This document shows, in pieces, positions 1-10,535 of a stretch of DNA of 46,086 nucleotides; position 1 is the first letter of the stretch, and the number at the start of each line of letters is the position of its first letter. Position numbers and translations under genes: made by a program. The notes beneath the pieces were generated by a model. The model was not told where the DNA came from. It ran no database searches and saw only the letters and a program-made list of their open reading frames with translations. Source of the stretch: Modestobacter caceresii (GTDB lineage: Bacteria; Actinomycetota; Actinomycetes; Mycobacteriales; Geodermatophilaceae); NCBI RefSeq assembly GCF_000761485.1, contig NZ_JPMX01000022.1, forward strand, positions 1-46,086, read 5' to 3'.

Positions 1-2
1 GC

Positions 3-1586
3 GCTGCGGCGGAGCGCAGGGCCGCGGCCGACCGCGCTGAGGCCGACCGTGCCGCCGGGGAGCGGGCCGAGCGCGACGAGCGGGAACGGGCGCAGGCCGC
101 GCGCGCGGCAGGTCGCCGCGACGTCCCCGAGCGCACTGCCGCTGCTCCCGCAGCCGTGGGCGCCACCGCTGTCACCTCGGGTCGGCGGCGGGCAGAGCCC
201 GGTCGCGGGGGCGGCCGGCTGGTGAAGGTCCTGGCCGCCGCGGTCCTCGCCGTCGTGCTGGTCGCGGCGGGTGTGGTGCTCGCCCTCGACCTGACCGGAG
301 GTGGCGACTCCACCGTGGCCGAGGACGCCGAGCAGGTGCCGGACGCCGTCCTGCCCGAGCTCACCGACCCGAGCCCGGTGCTCGCCCCGCTGTCCGCGGA
401 GGCCCCGGTGCCCGACCCGACAGCGCTCGCGGCCGTGCTGACCCCACTGCTCGCGGACCCGGTGTTCGGCAGCGACCTCTCCGCCCAGGTGGTCGACGTG
501 GCCACCGGTCAGGTGCTCTTCGACCGCGACGCGACCGACCCCAGCACCCCGGCCTCCACCGCCAAGCTCCTCACCGCCCTCGCCGCGGTCACCACCCTGG
601 AGCCCACCGACACCCTGTCGACGACCGTGGTCGCCGGCAGCGCCCCCGGCGAGGTCGTCCTGGTCGGCGGCGGTGACCCGACCCTGTCGACGACCGCCCC
701 GTCGGTCGACTACCCGGGCGCGGCGACCGTCGCCGACCTGGCCGCCCAGGTCCAGCAGGCGCTCGGCGGCCAGCCGGTCACCAGCGTCGTCGTCGACAAC
801 TCGTTGTTCAGCGGCCCGCTCACCGCCCAGGGCTGGGGCCCGGACGACGCGCCGTCGACCTACGCCGCCCCGGTGACCGCCACCGCCGTCGACGGCGCCC
901 GGCAGGTCCCCGGCAACACCCCCCGCAGCGGGTCCCCGGGCACCGACGCCGGAGCGGCCCTGGCCGCGGCTCTGGGCGCCCCGGGTGCCGCGGTCAGCCT
1001 CGGTGCGGCGCCGGCTGGCGCCCGCACGCTGGGCAGCGTCGAGTCCGCGCCCGTCGCTCGGCTGGTCGAGCAGGCGCTCACCACCTCGGACAACCTGCTG
1101 ACCGAGTCGCTGGCCCGGCACGTCGCCATCGCCCGGGGACTGCCGGCGACCTTCGACGGCGCCGGGCAGGCGATCGCCGCGGCGCTGGCCGAGGTCGGGT
1201 TGGACACGACCGGGCTCGCCCTCTCCGACGCCAGCGGCCTCTCCCGCGACGACCGGGTGCCCGCCGGGCTGCTGGTCGACGTCGTCCAGGCCGCCGCCGA
1301 CGGCAGCATCCCCGACGCCGACCTGCTGCTCTCCGGTCTGCCGGTCGCCGGGTACGACGGCACCCTGACCGACCGCGCTGCGGCCGGCCCGGGCAGCCCG
1401 GGGTCGGTGCGGGCCAAGACCGGCACGCTGCTGGGCGTCAACGACCTGGCCGGCACGGTGCAGACCGCTGACGGTCGGCTGCTCGCGTTCGCGGTGCTCG
1501 CCGACGGGGCCACCGGGAGCATCGCGGCCACCGAGACCGCACTGGACGCCGTGGCGGCCGCGCTGGCCGGCTGCGGCTGCCGCTGA
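3..1586 (+). CDS. dacB: D-alanyl-D-alanine carboxypeptidase/endopeptidase (PBP4 family), 5' end outside window
   Basis: Penicillin-binding protein of the PBP4 (peptidase S13) type, which trims or cleaves peptidoglycan cross-links outside the membrane. Counted from the GTG at 156, a single membrane helix spans residues about 24-43. The serine-protease-fold motifs follow in order: S134-T-A-K137, S311-D-N313 and K421-T-G. All three catalytic motifs are intact and the length from that GTG (476 aa) suits the family. The frame stays open with GC-rich third positions from base 3 to 156, encoding an Ala/Glu/Arg-rich stretch that resembles a charged cytoplasmic extension, so the true start probably lies upstream of the window. 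If not, GTG 156 is the start. It precedes the DUF2342 gene, as in M. tuberculosis (Rv3627c-Rv3626c). Function is confident, start is not. Confidence 0.88.
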   Translation, partial: AAAERRAAADRAEADRAAGERAERDERERAQAARAAGRRDVPERTAAAPAAVGATAVTSGRRRAEPGRGGGRLVKVLAAAVLAVVLVAAGVVLALDLTGGGDSTVAEDAEQVPDAVLPELTDPSPVLAPLSAEAPVPDPTALAAVLTPLLADPVFGSDLSAQVVDVATGQVLFDRDATDPSTPASTAKLLTALAAVTTLEPTDTLSTTVVAGSAPGEVVLVGGGDPTLSTTAPSVDYPGAATVADLAAQVQQALGGQPVTSVVVDNSLFSGPLTAQGWGPDDAPSTYAAPVTATAVDGARQVPGNTPRSGSPGTDAGAALAAALGAPGAAVSLGAAPAGARTLGSVESAPVARLVEQALTTSDNLLTESLARHVAIARGLPATFDGAGQAIAAALAEVGLDTTGLALSDASGLSRDDRVPAGLLVDVVQAAADGSIPDADLLLSGLPVAGYDGTLTDRAAAGPGSPGSVRAKTGTLLGVNDLAGTVQTADGRLLAFAVLADGATGSIAATETALDAVAAALAGCGCR

Positions 1587-1612
1587 CGGCGGCCGGGCGA
1601 GGTGCCCCCGCG

Positions 1613-1618
1613 TAAGGT
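1613..1618 (+). promoter_or_regulatory. Candidate -10 box for a leaderless transcript of the DUF2342 gene
   Basis: TAAGGT matches the actinobacterial TAnnnT consensus and ends 6 bases before the ATG at 1625. Transcription would therefore start at or next to the start codon. No convincing Shine-Dalgarno precedes this ATG. The same layout recurs at several other genes in the window. Confidence 0.45.
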
Positions 1619-1624
1619 GAGGCG

Positions 1625-2719
1625 ATGAGCCGCTCCTCGTCACTGGTCGACTGGGACCTCGCCGGCCGCACCGCCCGTCGCCTGACCGGCGCCGGCCCGG
1701 AGACCACCCGGGAGGAGGCGGCGGCCGTCGTCGCGGAGCTGCACAGCGCTGCCGCGATCGCCGTCGCGCACGTCGAGGAGCTGACCGGTCTGCGCCCAGT
1801 CCCCGGCGGCCCGGTGCCCACCGTGGCGGTCGTCGACCGGCCGGGCTGGATCGACTCGAACACCACGGGCATGGCGGCCTTGCTGGACCCGCTGGCCGAC
1901 GGGCTGCAGGCGGCGTCGGGCACGACGCCGGGGCCGCTGGCCACCGCGATCGGCTCCCGGGCGACCGGCGTGCAGGCCGGTGGCGTGCTGGCCTTCCTGT
2001 GCACCCGCGTGCTGGGCCAGTACGAGGTCTTCGGCAGCGGCGGCCGGCTGTTGCTGGTGGCGCCCAACATCGTCGAGACCGAACGCCGGCTCGGCGTCGA
2101 CCCCAGCGACTTCCGGCTGTGGGTCTGCCTGCACGAGGTCACCCACCAGTTGCAGTTCACCGCCGTCCCCTGGTTGCGCGGCTACCTCGAGGAGCAGATC
2201 GCCGCCTTCGCCGAGGCGACCGACCTCACCCCCGACGTGCTGCGCGAGCGGCTCAGCGACGTGCTGCGCAGCCTCACCGACGTCGTCCGCGGCACCGGTG
2301 CCGACGACGACGCCCCGCAGGGGCTGATGGCGCTGATCCGGGACCCCGAGCAGCGCGCCGTGCTCGACCGGGTCACCGCGGTGATGAGCCTGGTGGAGGG
2401 GCACGCCGAGTTCGTGATGGACGGCGTCGGCCCCGACGTCGTCCCGTCCGTGCGCACGCTGCGCAAGCGCTTCGCCCAGCGCCGCAAGGGCCGCGGCCCC
2501 ATCGATCGGGTGCTGCGCCGGCTGCTCGGCCTGGAGCAGAAGATGCAGCAGTACGCCGACGGCCGGGTCTTCGTCGCCGGGGTGGTCGAGCTGGCCGGCA
2601 TGGACGGGTTCAACCAGGTCTGGGCCGGGCCGGAGAACCTGCCGTACAAGGAGGAGCTGACCGAGCCCGCCCGCTGGGTGCAGCGGGTGCTGGAGTCGCG
2701 GCCGGCCTTCCCGGCCTGA
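1625..2719 (+). CDS. Zinc-dependent metalloprotease-like protein, DUF2342 (F420-associated family)
   Basis: 364-residue protein of the DUF2342/zincin family, which is annotated by similarity as 'coenzyme F420 biosynthesis-associated' because of its species distribution. The biochemical role is not established. The zincin signature HExxH is present as H170-E-V-T-H174, in a segment typical of the family (W-V-C-L before it, Q-L-Q-F after it). There is no signal peptide, so it is probably cytoplasmic. The ATG at 1625 is supported by a TAnnnT box 6 bases upstream. The gene sits between dacB and tilS as in M. tuberculosis Rv3626c, and tilS starts 14 bases after its stop. Family assignment is confident; no substrate can be proposed. 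Confidence 0.85.
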   Translation: MSRSSSLVDWDLAGRTARRLTGAGPETTREEAAAVVAELHSAAAIAVAHVEELTGLRPVPGGPVPTVAVVDRPGWIDSNTTGMAALLDPLADGLQAASGTTPGPLATAIGSRATGVQAGGVLAFLCTRVLGQYEVFGSGGRLLLVAPNIVETERRLGVDPSDFRLWVCLHEVTHQLQFTAVPWLRGYLEEQIAAFAEATDLTPDVLRERLSDVLRSLTDVVRGTGADDDAPQGLMALIRDPEQRAVLDRVTAVMSLVEGHAEFVMDGVGPDVVPSVRTLRKRFAQRRKGRGPIDRVLRRLLGLEQKMQQYADGRVFVAGVVELAGMDGFNQVWAGPENLPYKEELTEPARWVQRVLESRPAFPA

Positions 2720-2733
2720 TCCGGGTCCCCCAG

Positions 2734-3759
2734 ATGGCCGGACCCGACCCCGCCGTCGCGGCGCTGCGCACTGCGGTGCGCCCGGGCCTCGCCGCCGGCA
2801 CGGGGCCGGTGCTGGCCGCCTGCAGTGGGGGAGCGGACTCCCTGGCCCTGGCCGCCGCGCTGGCCTTCGAGGCGCCGCGCGCGGGCCGGCCGGTCGGCGG
2901 GGTCACCGTCGACCACGGACTGCAGCCCGGCTCGGCCGAGCAGGCCGAGCGCACCGCCGGCCTGCTCCGTTCCGTCGGGCTCTCCCCGGTGCTGGTGCTC
3001 ACGGTCGACGTCGGCGACGCGGGCGGGCCGGAGGGGGCAGCCCGGGCGGCCCGGGCAGCGGCGCTGGCCGGGGCGGCGGCGGAGCACGGGGCGACGATCG
3101 CCCTGGGCCACACGCTGGACGACCAGGCCGAGACCGTCCTGCTGGGGCTGGCCCGCGGTTCCGGCCCCCGCTCGGTCGCCGGCATGGTCGAGCACCGCCC
3201 GCCGTTCTGGCGCCCGTTGCTCGGCGTCCGGCGGGAGACGACCCGGGCCGCCTGCACGGCCCAGCAGCTGCCGGTGTGGGACGACCCGTGGAACAGCGAC
3301 CCCGCCTACACCCGCGTCCGGCTGCGCACCGAGGTGCTGCCGCTGCTGGAGGAGGTGCTCGGCGGCGGGGTGGCGGCGGCCCTCGGCCGGACCGCGGCGA
3401 TGACCCGGGAGGACCTGGACACCCTCGACGCGCTCGCCGACACCGAGCTCGCGGCGCTGATCGGGCCGGACGGCGACCTGCCCGCTGCCCCGCTGGCCGG
3501 CCTGCCTCCGGCGCTGCGGCGCCGGGTGCTGCGCGCCTGGCTCCGCCGGGCGGGGGTGCCCGACCTGCAGGGCGTGCACCTGTCGGCGGTGGACGCTCTC
3601 CTCGCCCGGTGGAGGGGACAGGGACGGGCGGACCTCCCCGGCGGTGCGGGGGTGCGGCGTGCGTCTGGCAGGCTGACCGTGCAGCTCGGCGCTCCTCCCG
3701 GTCGCGGGACCGGTCCGCGCCCCGCTGCACCTGATGCCGTCCCCCCAGAGGAGCCCTGA
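2734..3759 (+). CDS. tilS: tRNA(Ile)-lysidine synthase
   Basis: Converts the wobble cytidine of the CAU-anticodon tRNA-Ile to lysidine, using lysine and ATP, so that AUA is read as isoleucine. The PP-loop ATP pyrophosphatase motif S-G-G-A-D-S is at residues 31-36, followed by the conserved H-T-L-D-D-Q-A-E-T segment and the R-x-R-L-R region of the family. Length is 341 aa. The ATG at 2734 is chosen because homology begins just after it. The frame is open much further upstream, but there it lies over the DUF2342 gene and makes no sense as protein. Only 5 bases separate it from hpt, as in other actinobacteria, so co-transcription is likely. Confidence 0.93.
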   Translation: MAGPDPAVAALRTAVRPGLAAGTGPVLAACSGGADSLALAAALAFEAPRAGRPVGGVTVDHGLQPGSAEQAERTAGLLRSVGLSPVLVLTVDVGDAGGPEGAARAARAAALAGAAAEHGATIALGHTLDDQAETVLLGLARGSGPRSVAGMVEHRPPFWRPLLGVRRETTRAACTAQQLPVWDDPWNSDPAYTRVRLRTEVLPLLEEVLGGGVAAALGRTAAMTREDLDTLDALADTELAALIGPDGDLPAAPLAGLPPALRRRVLRAWLRRAGVPDLQGVHLSAVDALLARWRGQGRADLPGGAGVRRASGRLTVQLGAPPGRGTGPRPAAPDAVPPEEP

Positions 3760-3764
3760 CCGTC

Positions 3765-4355
3765 GTGAGCGAGCCCGCCATCCCCGCAGCCGGCCCGTTG
3801 GGCCCGGACCACGGCTACGGCCCGGACATCGACCACGTGCTGCTCTCCGAGGAGCAGATCCAGGGGAAGATCGCGGAGCTCGCCGCGCAGATCGCCCACG
3901 ACTACGCCGGTCGCGAGGTGCTGCTGGTCGGCGTCCTCAAGGGCGCGGTGCTGTTCATGTCCGACTTCGCCCGGGCGCTGCAGCTGCCGACCCAGATGGA
4001 GTTCATGGCGGTCTCCTCCTACGGCAGCGCCACCAGCTCCTCCGGCGTGGTGCGGATCCTGAAGGACCTGGACCGCGACATCGCCGACAAGCACGTGCTG
4101 GTGCTCGAGGACATCATCGACTCCGGGCTCACGCTGTCCTGGCTGCTGAAGAACCTGGGCAGCCGGCGGCCGGCGTCCCTGGAGGTGTGCACGCTGCTGC
4201 GCAAGCCGGACGCGGTGAAGGTCGACGTCCCGGTGCGCTACATCGGCTTCGACATCCCCAACGAGTTCGTCGTCGGCTACGGGCTCGACTACGCCGAGCG
4301 GTACCGCGACCTGCCCTACATCGCCACGCTCAAGCCCGAGGTCTACTCCTCCTGA
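3765..4355 (+). CDS. hpt: Hypoxanthine phosphoribosyltransferase
   Basis: Purine salvage enzyme that joins hypoxanthine or guanine to PRPP to give IMP or GMP. The PRPP-binding motif is clear around residues 113-123 ([11 protein letters not shown]), and the C-terminal [12 protein letters not shown] segment is diagnostic. The 196-residue length fits the family. The start is GTG at 3765, five bases after tilS. The tilS-hpt pair is conserved in many bacteria, often next to ftsH, which follows here after 181 bases. Confidence 0.95.
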   Translation: MSEPAIPAAGPLGPDHGYGPDIDHVLLSEEQIQGKIAELAAQIAHDYAGREVLLVGVLKGAVLFMSDFARALQLPTQMEFMAVSSYGSATSSSGVVRILKDLDRDIADKHVLVLEDIIDSGLTLSWLLKNLGSRRPASLEVCTLLRKPDAVKVDVPVRYIGFDIPNEFVVGYGLDYAERYRDLPYIATLKPEVYSS

Positions 4356-4435
4356 CGGGGTACAACCGCGAGGCCAGCCCCTCCTTGCCCAGCAGGGACA
4401 CAGGTCCTGCGGTGTACCTTCGGCACCAACGACGT

Positions 4436-4451
4436 CGCCCCGCGCGGGGCG
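4436..4451. repeat. GC palindrome in the ftsH leader
   Basis: A perfect 16-base palindrome (CGCCCC then GCGC then GGGGCG) lies in the 181-base gap before ftsH, about 85 bases upstream of its ATG. It could end hpt transcription or form a hairpin in the ftsH 5' leader. No T-run follows. A TAnnnT box (TACCTT, 4415-4420) just upstream would place the palindrome at the start of the ftsH mRNA. Both readings are tentative. Confidence 0.4.
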
Positions 4452-4536
4452 TCCCCCAGGGTCGCGAGCGGCGTCCAGCGACGATCAGGAGGGTCGACGG
4501 GCAGGTCGGGCTCACCCCGGCGCCCGGCCACGGTGT

Positions 4537-6533
<1,997 letters not shown>

Positions 6534-6537
<4 letters not shown>

Positions 6538-7232
6538 GCAACGCACTCGGGGGAGCGTCACTCGGGGGAGCCGCGGACGGTCGGGGCGACGCCCGTCGGG
6601 GGCCGGTCGACGGCCTCGGTCAGGACCCGGGGACCGGCGACCCGGTGGCCGACCTGGCCGAGGGGCGGGTCGACGCAGCCCGGATCGAGACCGCCGTCCG
6701 GGAGATCCTGCTGGCGATCGGGGAGGACCCGGATCGGCCCGGCCTGGTCGACACCCCGGCGCGGGTCGCCCGGGCGTACGGGGAGACCTTCGCCGGCCTG
6801 AGCCAGGACCCCTACGACGTCCTGGCGACGACGTTCGACGAGGACCACGACGAGCTGGTCCTGGTCAAGGACATCCCGATGTACTCGACCTGCGAGCACC
6901 ACCTGGTGCCCTTCCACGGTCGGGCGCACGTCGGGTACATCCCCGGCGCCGACGGGCGGGTCACCGGGCTGTCTAAGCTGGCCCGCCTGGTGGAGGTCTA
7001 CGCCCGGCGGCCGCAGGTGCAGGAGCGGATGACCCGGCAGGTCGCCGACTCGCTGTTCGAGGTGCTCAAGCCCCAGGGCGTCATCGTCGTGGTCGAGGCC
7101 GAGCACCTGTGCATGGCGATGCGGGGCGTCCGCAAGCCCGGCGCCACCACGATCACCTCGGCGGTGCGCGGCATCTTCCGGGAGAGCCCGGCCACCCGCA
7201 GCGAGGCGATGAGCCTCATCCTGGGCAGGTGA
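6534..7232 (+). CDS. folE: GTP cyclohydrolase I
   Basis: First step of tetrahydrofolate synthesis, turning GTP into dihydroneopterin triphosphate. The zinc site is visible as S-T-C-E-H-H followed by the conserved P-F-H-G-x-A-H-V-G-Y segment, with the second cysteine in E-H-L-C-M-A-M-R-G. The product is 232 aa. The N-terminal ~45 residues, rich in Gly/Asp, are an unconserved extension. GTG 6534 is chosen because it overlaps the ftsH stop by 4 bases, and homology begins well downstream of it. The upstream open frame only shadows ftsH. It heads the folE-folP-folB-folK run. Confidence 0.94.
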
Positions 7233-8086
7233 GCAGCTCCCTGCCGCGGCCGGGGCGGTGCCTGGTCATGGGCGTCCTCAACGTCACGCCGGACTCCTTC
7301 TCCGACGGCGGCTGCTACGCCGACGCGGGCGCCGCCATCACCCACGGGCTGGAGATGCACGCCGCCGGGGCGGACTACGTCGACGTCGGCGGTGAGTCGA
7401 CGCGGCCGGGCGCGGACCGGGTGGACGCGGCCGAGGAGTGCCGGCGGGGGGTGCCGGTGGTCCGGGAGCTGGCCGACGCCGGCGTGCGGGTCAGCGTGGA
7501 CACCACTCGCGCGGAGGTCGCCGCCGCGGCCCTGGAGGCCGGGGCGGTGCTGGTCAACGACGTCAGCGGGGGCCTGGCCGACGAGGGCATGGCCCGGCTG
7601 GTGGCCGAGACCGGGGTGCCCTGGGTGCTGATGCACTGGCGCGGGCACAGCCGGGAGATGTACGCGGCCGCGCGCTACGGCGACGTGGTCACCGAGGTCG
7701 GCGCGGAACTGACCGCCCGGGTCGAGGACGTCGTGGCCGCCGGCGTCGACCCCGCCCAGCTGGTGCTCGACCCGGGGCTGGGGTTCGCCAAGAACGCCGA
7801 GCACAACTGGGCGCTGCTGGCCGGGCTGGACCGGCTGGTCGCCCTCGGGCTCCCGGTGCTGGTCGGCGCCTCGCGCAAGACCTTCCTGGGCCGACTGCTG
7901 GCCGGGCCCGGCGGGGAGCTGCGGCCGGTCGAGGGCCGGGAGGCGGCGACCCTGGCGATCTCGGTGCTGGCCGCGCAGGCCGGCGCCTGGGGTGTGCGGG
8001 TGCACGACCCGGTGCAGTCGCTGGACGCGATCGCCACCCTGGCCGCCGTGCGCGCGGCCGCCGGCGCAGGAGGAGCACGTGGCTGA
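7229..8086 (+). CDS. folP: Dihydropteroate synthase
   Basis: Condenses the pterin pyrophosphate with p-aminobenzoate; the target of sulfonamides. The family motifs are intact: [15 protein letters not shown] near the N-terminus, then G-G-E-S-T-R-P-G, and the C-terminal H-D-P-V region. The product is 285 aa. GTG 7229 overlaps the folE stop by 4 bases. Its context is the folate operon, so it is the FolP1-type enzyme rather than the second, glycolipid-linked FolP paralogue found in some actinobacteria. Confidence 0.95.
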   Translation: MSSSLPRPGRCLVMGVLNVTPDSFSDGGCYADAGAAITHGLEMHAAGADYVDVGGESTRPGADRVDAAEECRRGVPVVRELADAGVRVSVDTTRAEVAAAALEAGAVLVNDVSGGLADEGMARLVAETGVPWVLMHWRGHSREMYAAARYGDVVTEVGAELTARVEDVVAAGVDPAQLVLDPGLGFAKNAEHNWALLAGLDRLVALGLPVLVGASRKTFLGRLLAGPGGELRPVEGREAATLAISVLAAQAGAWGVRVHDPVQSLDAIATLAAVRAAAGAGGARG

Positions 8087-8441
8087 CCGGATCACCGTGC
8101 ACGGCCTCACCGGGCACGGCTTCCACGGCGTGTACCCCCCCGAGCGCGAGCACGGCCAGACCTTCCGGGTCGACGCGGTCCTCGAGCTGGACACCGCCCC
8201 GGCCGCGGCGGACGACGACCTGACCAAGACCGTCCACTACGGCGAGCTGGCCCAGCAGCTGCACGCCGTGCTCGTCGGCGAGCCGGTCGACCTGCTGGAG
8301 ACGCTGGCCCAGCGGCTGGCCGACCTGTGCCTTGCCTACCCGGTGGTCGACGCGGTGGAGATCACCGTGCACAAGCCCGAGGTCGACCTGGGCGTGCCGG
8401 CCGACGACGTGACCGTGGCGATCCGCCGCACCCGCTCATGA
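8079..8441 (+). CDS. folB: Dihydroneopterin aldolase
   Basis: Cleaves 7,8-dihydroneopterin to 6-hydroxymethyl-dihydropterin and glycolaldehyde. At 120 aa it is a standard single-domain enzyme. H-G-F-H-G-V-Y-P-P-E-R near the N-terminus and V-H-K-P near residue 97 supply the conserved glutamate and lysine. The GTG at 8079 is set by a strong AGGAGGAG Shine-Dalgarno at 8068-8075, and overlaps the end of folP by 8 bases. It is followed by folK with an ATGA overlap. Confidence 0.95.
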   Translation: MADRITVHGLTGHGFHGVYPPEREHGQTFRVDAVLELDTAPAAADDDLTKTVHYGELAQQLHAVLVGEPVDLLETLAQRLADLCLAYPVVDAVEITVHKPEVDLGVPADDVTVAIRRTRS

Positions 8442-8941
8442 GCCGGGCGGTCCTCTCCCTCGGCGGGAACCTCGGCGACCGGGCCGGCACGCTGCGACGC
8501 GCGCTGGTGGCGCTCAAGGAGCACGGCCTGGTGGCCCGGTCGACGCTGTACGAGACGCCGCCGTGGGGGCCGGTCGAGCAGCCGCCGTACCTCAACGCGG
8601 TCGCCGTCGTCCGGGGTGAGCGGGACGCCGCCGGCTGGCTCGCCCTGGCGCAGGAGCTCGAGCAGGCCGCCGGGCGCACGCGGGAGGTCCGCTGGGGCGC
8701 CCGGACGCTGGACGTCGACGTCGTCACGGTCACCGCCGACGACGGGACGCCGGTGGTCTCCGCCGACCCGGTGCTGACCCTGCCGCACCCGCGGGCCGCG
8801 GAGCGGGCCTTCGTGCTCGTCCCCTGGCTGGCGCTGGACCCCACGGCGGCCCTGCCCGGGCACGGCCGGGTCGCCGACCTGGTGGCGGCGCTCCCGGCCG
8901 ACGAGGTGGCCGCGGTCGTCCGCTGGGAGCAGCTGGCATGA
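8438..8941 (+). CDS. folK: 2-amino-4-hydroxy-6-hydroxymethyldihydropteridine diphosphokinase
   Basis: Pyrophosphorylates hydroxymethyl-dihydropterin using ATP, giving the substrate of FolP. Motifs seen: L-S-L-G-G-N-L-G-D-R at the start, T-P-P-W-G, R-T-L-D-V-D-V (metal-binding aspartates), and P-H-P-R-A-A-E-R-A-F-V-L. Length 167 aa is typical. ATG 8438 overlaps the folB stop (ATGA), and the folK stop in turn overlaps the next gene by 4 bases. Confidence 0.95.
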   Translation: MSRAVLSLGGNLGDRAGTLRRALVALKEHGLVARSTLYETPPWGPVEQPPYLNAVAVVRGERDAAGWLALAQELEQAAGRTREVRWGARTLDVDVVTVTADDGTPVVSADPVLTLPHPRAAERAFVLVPWLALDPTAALPGHGRVADLVAALPADEVAAVVRWEQLA

Positions 8942-9441
8942 CCTCGGTCCGTCGCCGGGACCTGCTGGCCCTCGCGGCCGGGCTGGCGCTGGCCAGCTGG
9001 CTGCTGGTCCGGGCCGGCTACGGCTCGCTGCCGGAGCTGCAGTGGTGGCTGCCGGTGCCGCTCGGCGTGCTGGCCGTCGCCGAGCTGCTCGGCGCCCGGG
9101 CGCTGGCGGCCCGGCTGTCCGCGCAGCGCGACCGCCGTCCGTCGCCGGGGCGGACCCCGGGTGCCACCCGGCCGGTCGAGCCGATGCTGGTGGCCCGGGT
9201 GGCGGTGCTCGCCCAGGCCAGCGCCTACGTCGGCGCGGTGCTCACCGGCTGCTGGGCGGGGCTGCTGCTGCACACGGTGCCGCTGCTGGGCCGGCTGTCC
9301 GCGGCCACCGCCGACACCGTCACCGGGGTCCTCGGCGTCGTGTTCGCCGCCGGGCTCACCGCTGCGGCGCTGTGGCTGGAGCACGTCTGCAAGATCCCGC
9401 CCGGCGAGGACGACGACGCGGCACCCACCGCCCGGGCCTGA
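8938..9441 (+). CDS. DUF3180 membrane protein
   Basis: 167-residue integral membrane protein of the actinobacterial DUF3180 family (the position of M. tuberculosis Rv3605c). Four hydrophobic segments are visible, at about residues 8-24, 36-55, 80-105 and 117-142, joined by Arg-rich loops. It is the last gene of the ftsH-fol run, overlapping folK by 4 bases (ATGA), and is followed by a strong hairpin. No function is known. The fixed place after folK suggests a link to folate or envelope metabolism, but nothing in the sequence shows which. Confidence 0.88.
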   Translation: MTSVRRRDLLALAAGLALASWLLVRAGYGSLPELQWWLPVPLGVLAVAELLGARALAARLSAQRDRRPSPGRTPGATRPVEPMLVARVAVLAQASAYVGAVLTGCWAGLLLHTVPLLGRLSAATADTVTGVLGVVFAAGLTAAALWLEHVCKIPPGEDDDAAPTARA

Positions 9442-9484
9442 GGCGGTCCGGCCGGGCAGGGAGGACCGGCCCGGCCGGACCGCC
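9442..9484. terminator. Bidirectional hairpin between DUF3180 and the binding-protein gene
   Basis: A perfect 16-base stem (9442-9457 with 9469-9484) and an 11-base loop begin directly after the DUF3180 stop and end 5 bases before the stop of the convergent binding-protein gene. It can act as a terminator in both directions. There is no T-run, as is common in high-GC actinobacteria. Confidence 0.75.
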
Positions 9485-9489
9485 GTGGG

Positions 9490-10449
9490 TCAGGGCTGCT
9501 CGGCCAGGTCGGCGATCGAGGTGAGGCCGTACTCCTCCGCGGTCTCCCGGGTCACGACGATGGCGTCCTTGTCCTCCGCCTCCGACTGCTCGAGCACGGT
9601 CAGGTTCTCGGGCAGGGCCTCGGGGAGCGCGGCGTAGACGTCCTCGGAGCTCACCGCGGTCGCCTCCTCGTCGAAGTACTCCAGCAGCACGCCGGTGTAC
9701 TCCGGGATCAGGTCGATCGACCCGTCCTGCAGGCCGGGCATGTAGACCTCCCGGCTGCCGATGTTGAGCTGGGTCTGGACCGTCGCGCCCTGGGCCTGCA
9801 GCGCCTGCGCGTAGATGTTGGCCAGGGTGATGTTCTCCGGGAAGTTGGCCGACCCGATGGTGAGGTCCGCCCCGGCGGCCTGCGTGCCCGTCGCGTCCAG
9901 ACCCTGCTCGGCCAGCCACTGCCCGGCGACCGCGGCCGGGTCCTGCCGGTCGATGATCACCTGCTCGTTGAGCGAGATGAGGTCCTCGGTGGTGAGCTCC
10001 GCGGACACCGCGTTCAGCACGGCCCCGACGCCGTCGGTGGCCTCCTCGGTGCTGATCAGCGGGACCACGTTCTGCGCGGCGAACAGGTTCTCCGGGTCCT
10101 CCAGGACCACCCAGTCGTTGGCCGCGATGTTCGGGTCGGTGGTGAAGACGTCGGCTGCGTCGATCTGGCCGTTGGCCAGCGCGTTGATGGTGAGGGGGCC
10201 GCCGGCGTCCAGGCTGCGGAACTCACCGAAGGAGACGCCGTAGACCTCCTCCAGGCCGGGGACGCCGTCGGGTCGGGTCTGGAACTCCGGCGGCCCGCCG
10301 AGGACCAGCTCGGCGGCGATGGTGTCGCCGCCCCCGGCGGGGGTGCTCTCGCCCCCTCCGGCACTGCTGCTGCCGGACTCTCCGCACGCGGTCAGTGCCG
10401 TGAGCAGGGCGGTCCCGCCGGTCAGCGCCGTGGCGATCCTGCGGTTCAT
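9490..10449 (-). CDS. Osmoprotectant ABC transporter binding lipoprotein with permuted domain order (OpuBC/OsmF-like)
   Basis: Extracytoplasmic lipoprotein that should capture glycine betaine, choline or a similar osmolyte. The signal ends in the lipobox L-T-A-C22, followed by a Gly/Ser linker. What follows is unusual. Residues 48 to about 185 correspond to the C-terminal half of OpuBC/OsmF proteins (G-G-P-P-E-F, V-F-T-T-D, L-N-E-Q-V). Residues 196-318 correspond to the N-terminal half (T-I-G-S-A-N-F, I-P-E-Y-T-G, V-T-R-E-T-A-E, S-I-A-D-L) and finish the protein. Both halves look intact, so this is a circular permutation, not a truncation. ATG 10449 has an AGGAGA site upstream. It is last in the minus-strand operon, 86 bases after the permease gene. 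Confidence 0.85.
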   Translation of the reverse strand: MNRRIATALTGGTALLTALTACGESGSSSAGGGESTPAGGGDTIAAELVLGGPPEFQTRPDGVPGLEEVYGVSFGEFRSLDAGGPLTINALANGQIDAADVFTTDPNIAANDWVVLEDPENLFAAQNVVPLISTEEATDGVGAVLNAVSAELTTEDLISLNEQVIIDRQDPAAVAGQWLAEQGLDATGTQAAGADLTIGSANFPENITLANIYAQALQAQGATVQTQLNIGSREVYMPGLQDGSIDLIPEYTGVLLEYFDEEATAVSSEDVYAALPEALPENLTVLEQSEAEDKDAIVVTRETAEEYGLTSIADLAEQP

Positions 10450-10500
10450 GTGGTCTCTCCTGGGGTCGGTCGCGGCGCGGCGCGCCGGGTCACTGGGTGC

Positions 10501-10520
10501 CGGGTGGCGGGTGCCACCCG
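10501..10520 (-). promoter_or_regulatory. Hairpin between permease and binding-protein genes
   Basis: An 8-base stem (CGGGTGGC pairing with GCCACCCG, 4-base loop) sits in the 86-base gap between the second permease and the binding-protein gene, read on the minus strand. Hairpins at such positions can stabilise the downstream message so that the binding protein is made in excess over the membrane parts. This role is inferred from position alone. Confidence 0.4.
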
Positions 10521-10535
10521 TGGAAGGGGACCGGG

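Noticed and set aside
9490-10449. Binding-protein gene as a frameshifted or truncated pseudogene
   Set aside because: The frame is uninterrupted, has a ribosome site, signal peptide and lipobox, and both halves are complete; only their order differs.
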